Assembly: GCA_020352595.1 (NCBI GenBank)
Contig: CP070682.1
Span: 1,838,225 to 1,852,423 of the forward strand
Source of the DNA: a bacterium
Lineage (GTDB): Bacteria > BMS3Abin14
Direction: 5' to 3'
DNA length: 14,199 nucleotides
Position numbers and translations under genes: made by a program
The notes under the pieces: model-generated
What the model was told of the DNA's origin: nothing
Seen by the model: the letters and a program-made list of their open reading frames with translations, nothing else
Database searches by the model: none
Part shown: positions 13,285 through 14,199 of the stretch, in pieces
How positions within the stretch are numbered: the stretch's first letter is position 1
Layout: every line of letters begins with the position of its first letter

Positions 13285-14199
13285 CTAGTCCCACTGGATC
13301 ATCTTCATCCCGGCATCGAAATAGCGCTCGCCTGAAGCGGCTCCGGGCGGGAACAGCTGGGCCAGCCGGAGGAGGTCGGCGTCGTCCAGGGCTATGGTGA
13401 GGGCGGCCACGTTCTCCTCAAGGTGCGCCACCCTGGTGGTGCCGGGGATGGGCACCATGTCAGGCCCCTGGGCCGTGACCCAGGCCAGGGCGAGCTGGGC
13501 CGCCGTGCAGCCCCTGGCCCTCGCCAGAGCATCCAGGCCCCGGACCAGCTCCAGGTTCTTTTCCAGGTTCTCACCCTGGAACCGGGGAAACCGCTCGAGG
13601 CGCGCATCCCCCTCCCGCGCGAACTCCCGGCTGCTCCAGGCTTTCCCTGCCAGGAGAGCCCTGCCCAGCGGGCTGTACGGGACGAAGCCGATGCCCAGTT
13701 CCCTGCAGGTGGGGATCACCTCCTCCTCGGCCTCCCTCGTCCAGAGGGAGTATTCCGTCTGCAGCGCCGATATGGGGTGGACCGAGCTGGCCCGGTGCAG
13801 TGTCCGCGGGCCCGCCTCGCTCAACCCGAGGAAACGGACCTTGCCTTCCTCCACCAGCCTGGACATCTCACCCACGGTGTCCTCGATGGGTACCTCCATG
13901 TCCACGCGGTGCTGGTAATAAAGGTCGATGGTGTCGGTCCCCAGACGGCGCAGGCTCCCCTCACAGGACCTGCGCACGTATTCCGGGCGCCCGCACACAC
14001 CGGTGAACCCGCCCCCAGGGTCGCGCATCACACCGAACTTGGTGGCGATGACGAATTCGTTGCGCTTGCCGCCCACGGCCCTGCGCACCAACTCCTCGTT
14101 GTGCCCTCTCCCGTACATGTCCGACGTGTCCAGGAAGGTGACTCCCAGATCCAGGGCGCGGTGGATGGTGGCTATGGACTGCTTCTCGTCGCTGGGACC
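13285..14199 (-). CDS. Aldo/keto reductase (5' end outside the window)
   Basis: An open frame of 304 codons plus stop that runs off the right edge; the ATG at 14118 is internal, since the frame upstream reads [21 protein letters not shown], the standard beta/alpha segment of aldo/keto reductases. The catalytic tetrad is visible: Asp in FLDTSD, Tyr in DMYG, Lys in VIATKFG and His in YYQHRVD. Further family motifs are [31 protein letters not shown] and the NADPH-binding [15 protein letters not shown]. Only about 20-30 N-terminal residues are missing. It should reduce aldehydes or ketones with NADPH in the cytoplasm, in the YajO/general stress-type subgroup (AKR11/12-like). It is the first visible gene of the - strand group with the membrane protein and asparaginase. 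The substrate is unknown. Confidence 0.93.
   Translation of the reverse strand, partial: GPSDEKQSIATIHRALDLGVTFLDTSDMYGRGHNEELVRRAVGGKRNEFVIATKFGVMRDPGGGFTGVCGRPEYVRRSCEGSLRRLGTDTIDLYYQHRVDMEVPIEDTVGEMSRLVEEGKVRFLGLSEAGPRTLHRASSVHPISALQTEYSLWTREAEEEVIPTCRELGIGFVPYSPLGRALLAGKAWSSREFAREGDARLERFPRFQGENLEKNLELVRGLDALARARGCTAAQLALAWVTAQGPDMVPIPGTTRVAHLEENVAALTIALDDADLLRLAQLFPPGAASGERYFDAGMKMIQWD

Overview
The window is GC-rich DNA (estimated by eye at about 65% G+C) from a bacterium. Tight operons, GTG and TTG starts, strong Shine-Dalgarno sites, a Tat-exported binding protein, a protein ending in a beta-barrel-like C-terminal Phe, and intergenic hairpin/heptamer repeats suggest a Gram-negative, Deltaproteobacteria-like (Desulfobacterota) lineage. 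This is an inference; no rRNA or marker gene is present. I saw no tRNA, rRNA, CRISPR array, insertion sequence or phage gene.

Left block (1-3621, + strand): the 3' end of a D-Ala-D-Ala-ligase-like ATP-grasp enzyme, translationally coupled (stop and GTG start overlap) to a second ATP-grasp ligase. Five bases later comes a fusion of an N-terminal GNAT acetyltransferase to a C-terminal histone-deacetylase/acetylpolyamine-amidohydrolase domain, then a stand-alone GNAT acetyltransferase. Two amide-forming ligases, two acetyltransferase domains and one deacetylase domain in a row suggest synthesis of a small amide or peptide-like amine metabolite with an acetylation/deacetylation step. This is the most interesting system here. 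An attenuator-like pair of competing stems lies between the fusion and the last GNAT gene.

3622-5120: a convergent intergenic region with GTTCAGA-type heptamer repeats and crossing inverted repeats, a secreted protein of unknown function on the - strand, then about 500 bp with no recognisable gene.

Middle block (5121-9652, - strand): a complete CUT1-type sugar (or sugar-like solute) ABC importer, transcribed as Tat-exported binding protein, ATPase, MalF-like permease, MalG-like permease. A perfect 15-bp stem-loop separates the binding-protein gene from the ATPase gene. A possible TTGACA promoter and a terminator-like leader hairpin lie upstream.

9653-10976: largely non-coding, but with a small DUF4242-like gene (10116-10373, -). 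The 600-bp divergent region after it is packed with hairpins, a dispersed-type repeat and possible + strand promoters.

Right block: a PhzF-family isomerase (+), converging on a - strand group of aldo/keto reductase (truncated by the window edge), a four-TM membrane protein, and a cytoplasmic-type L-asparaginase with a TTG start.
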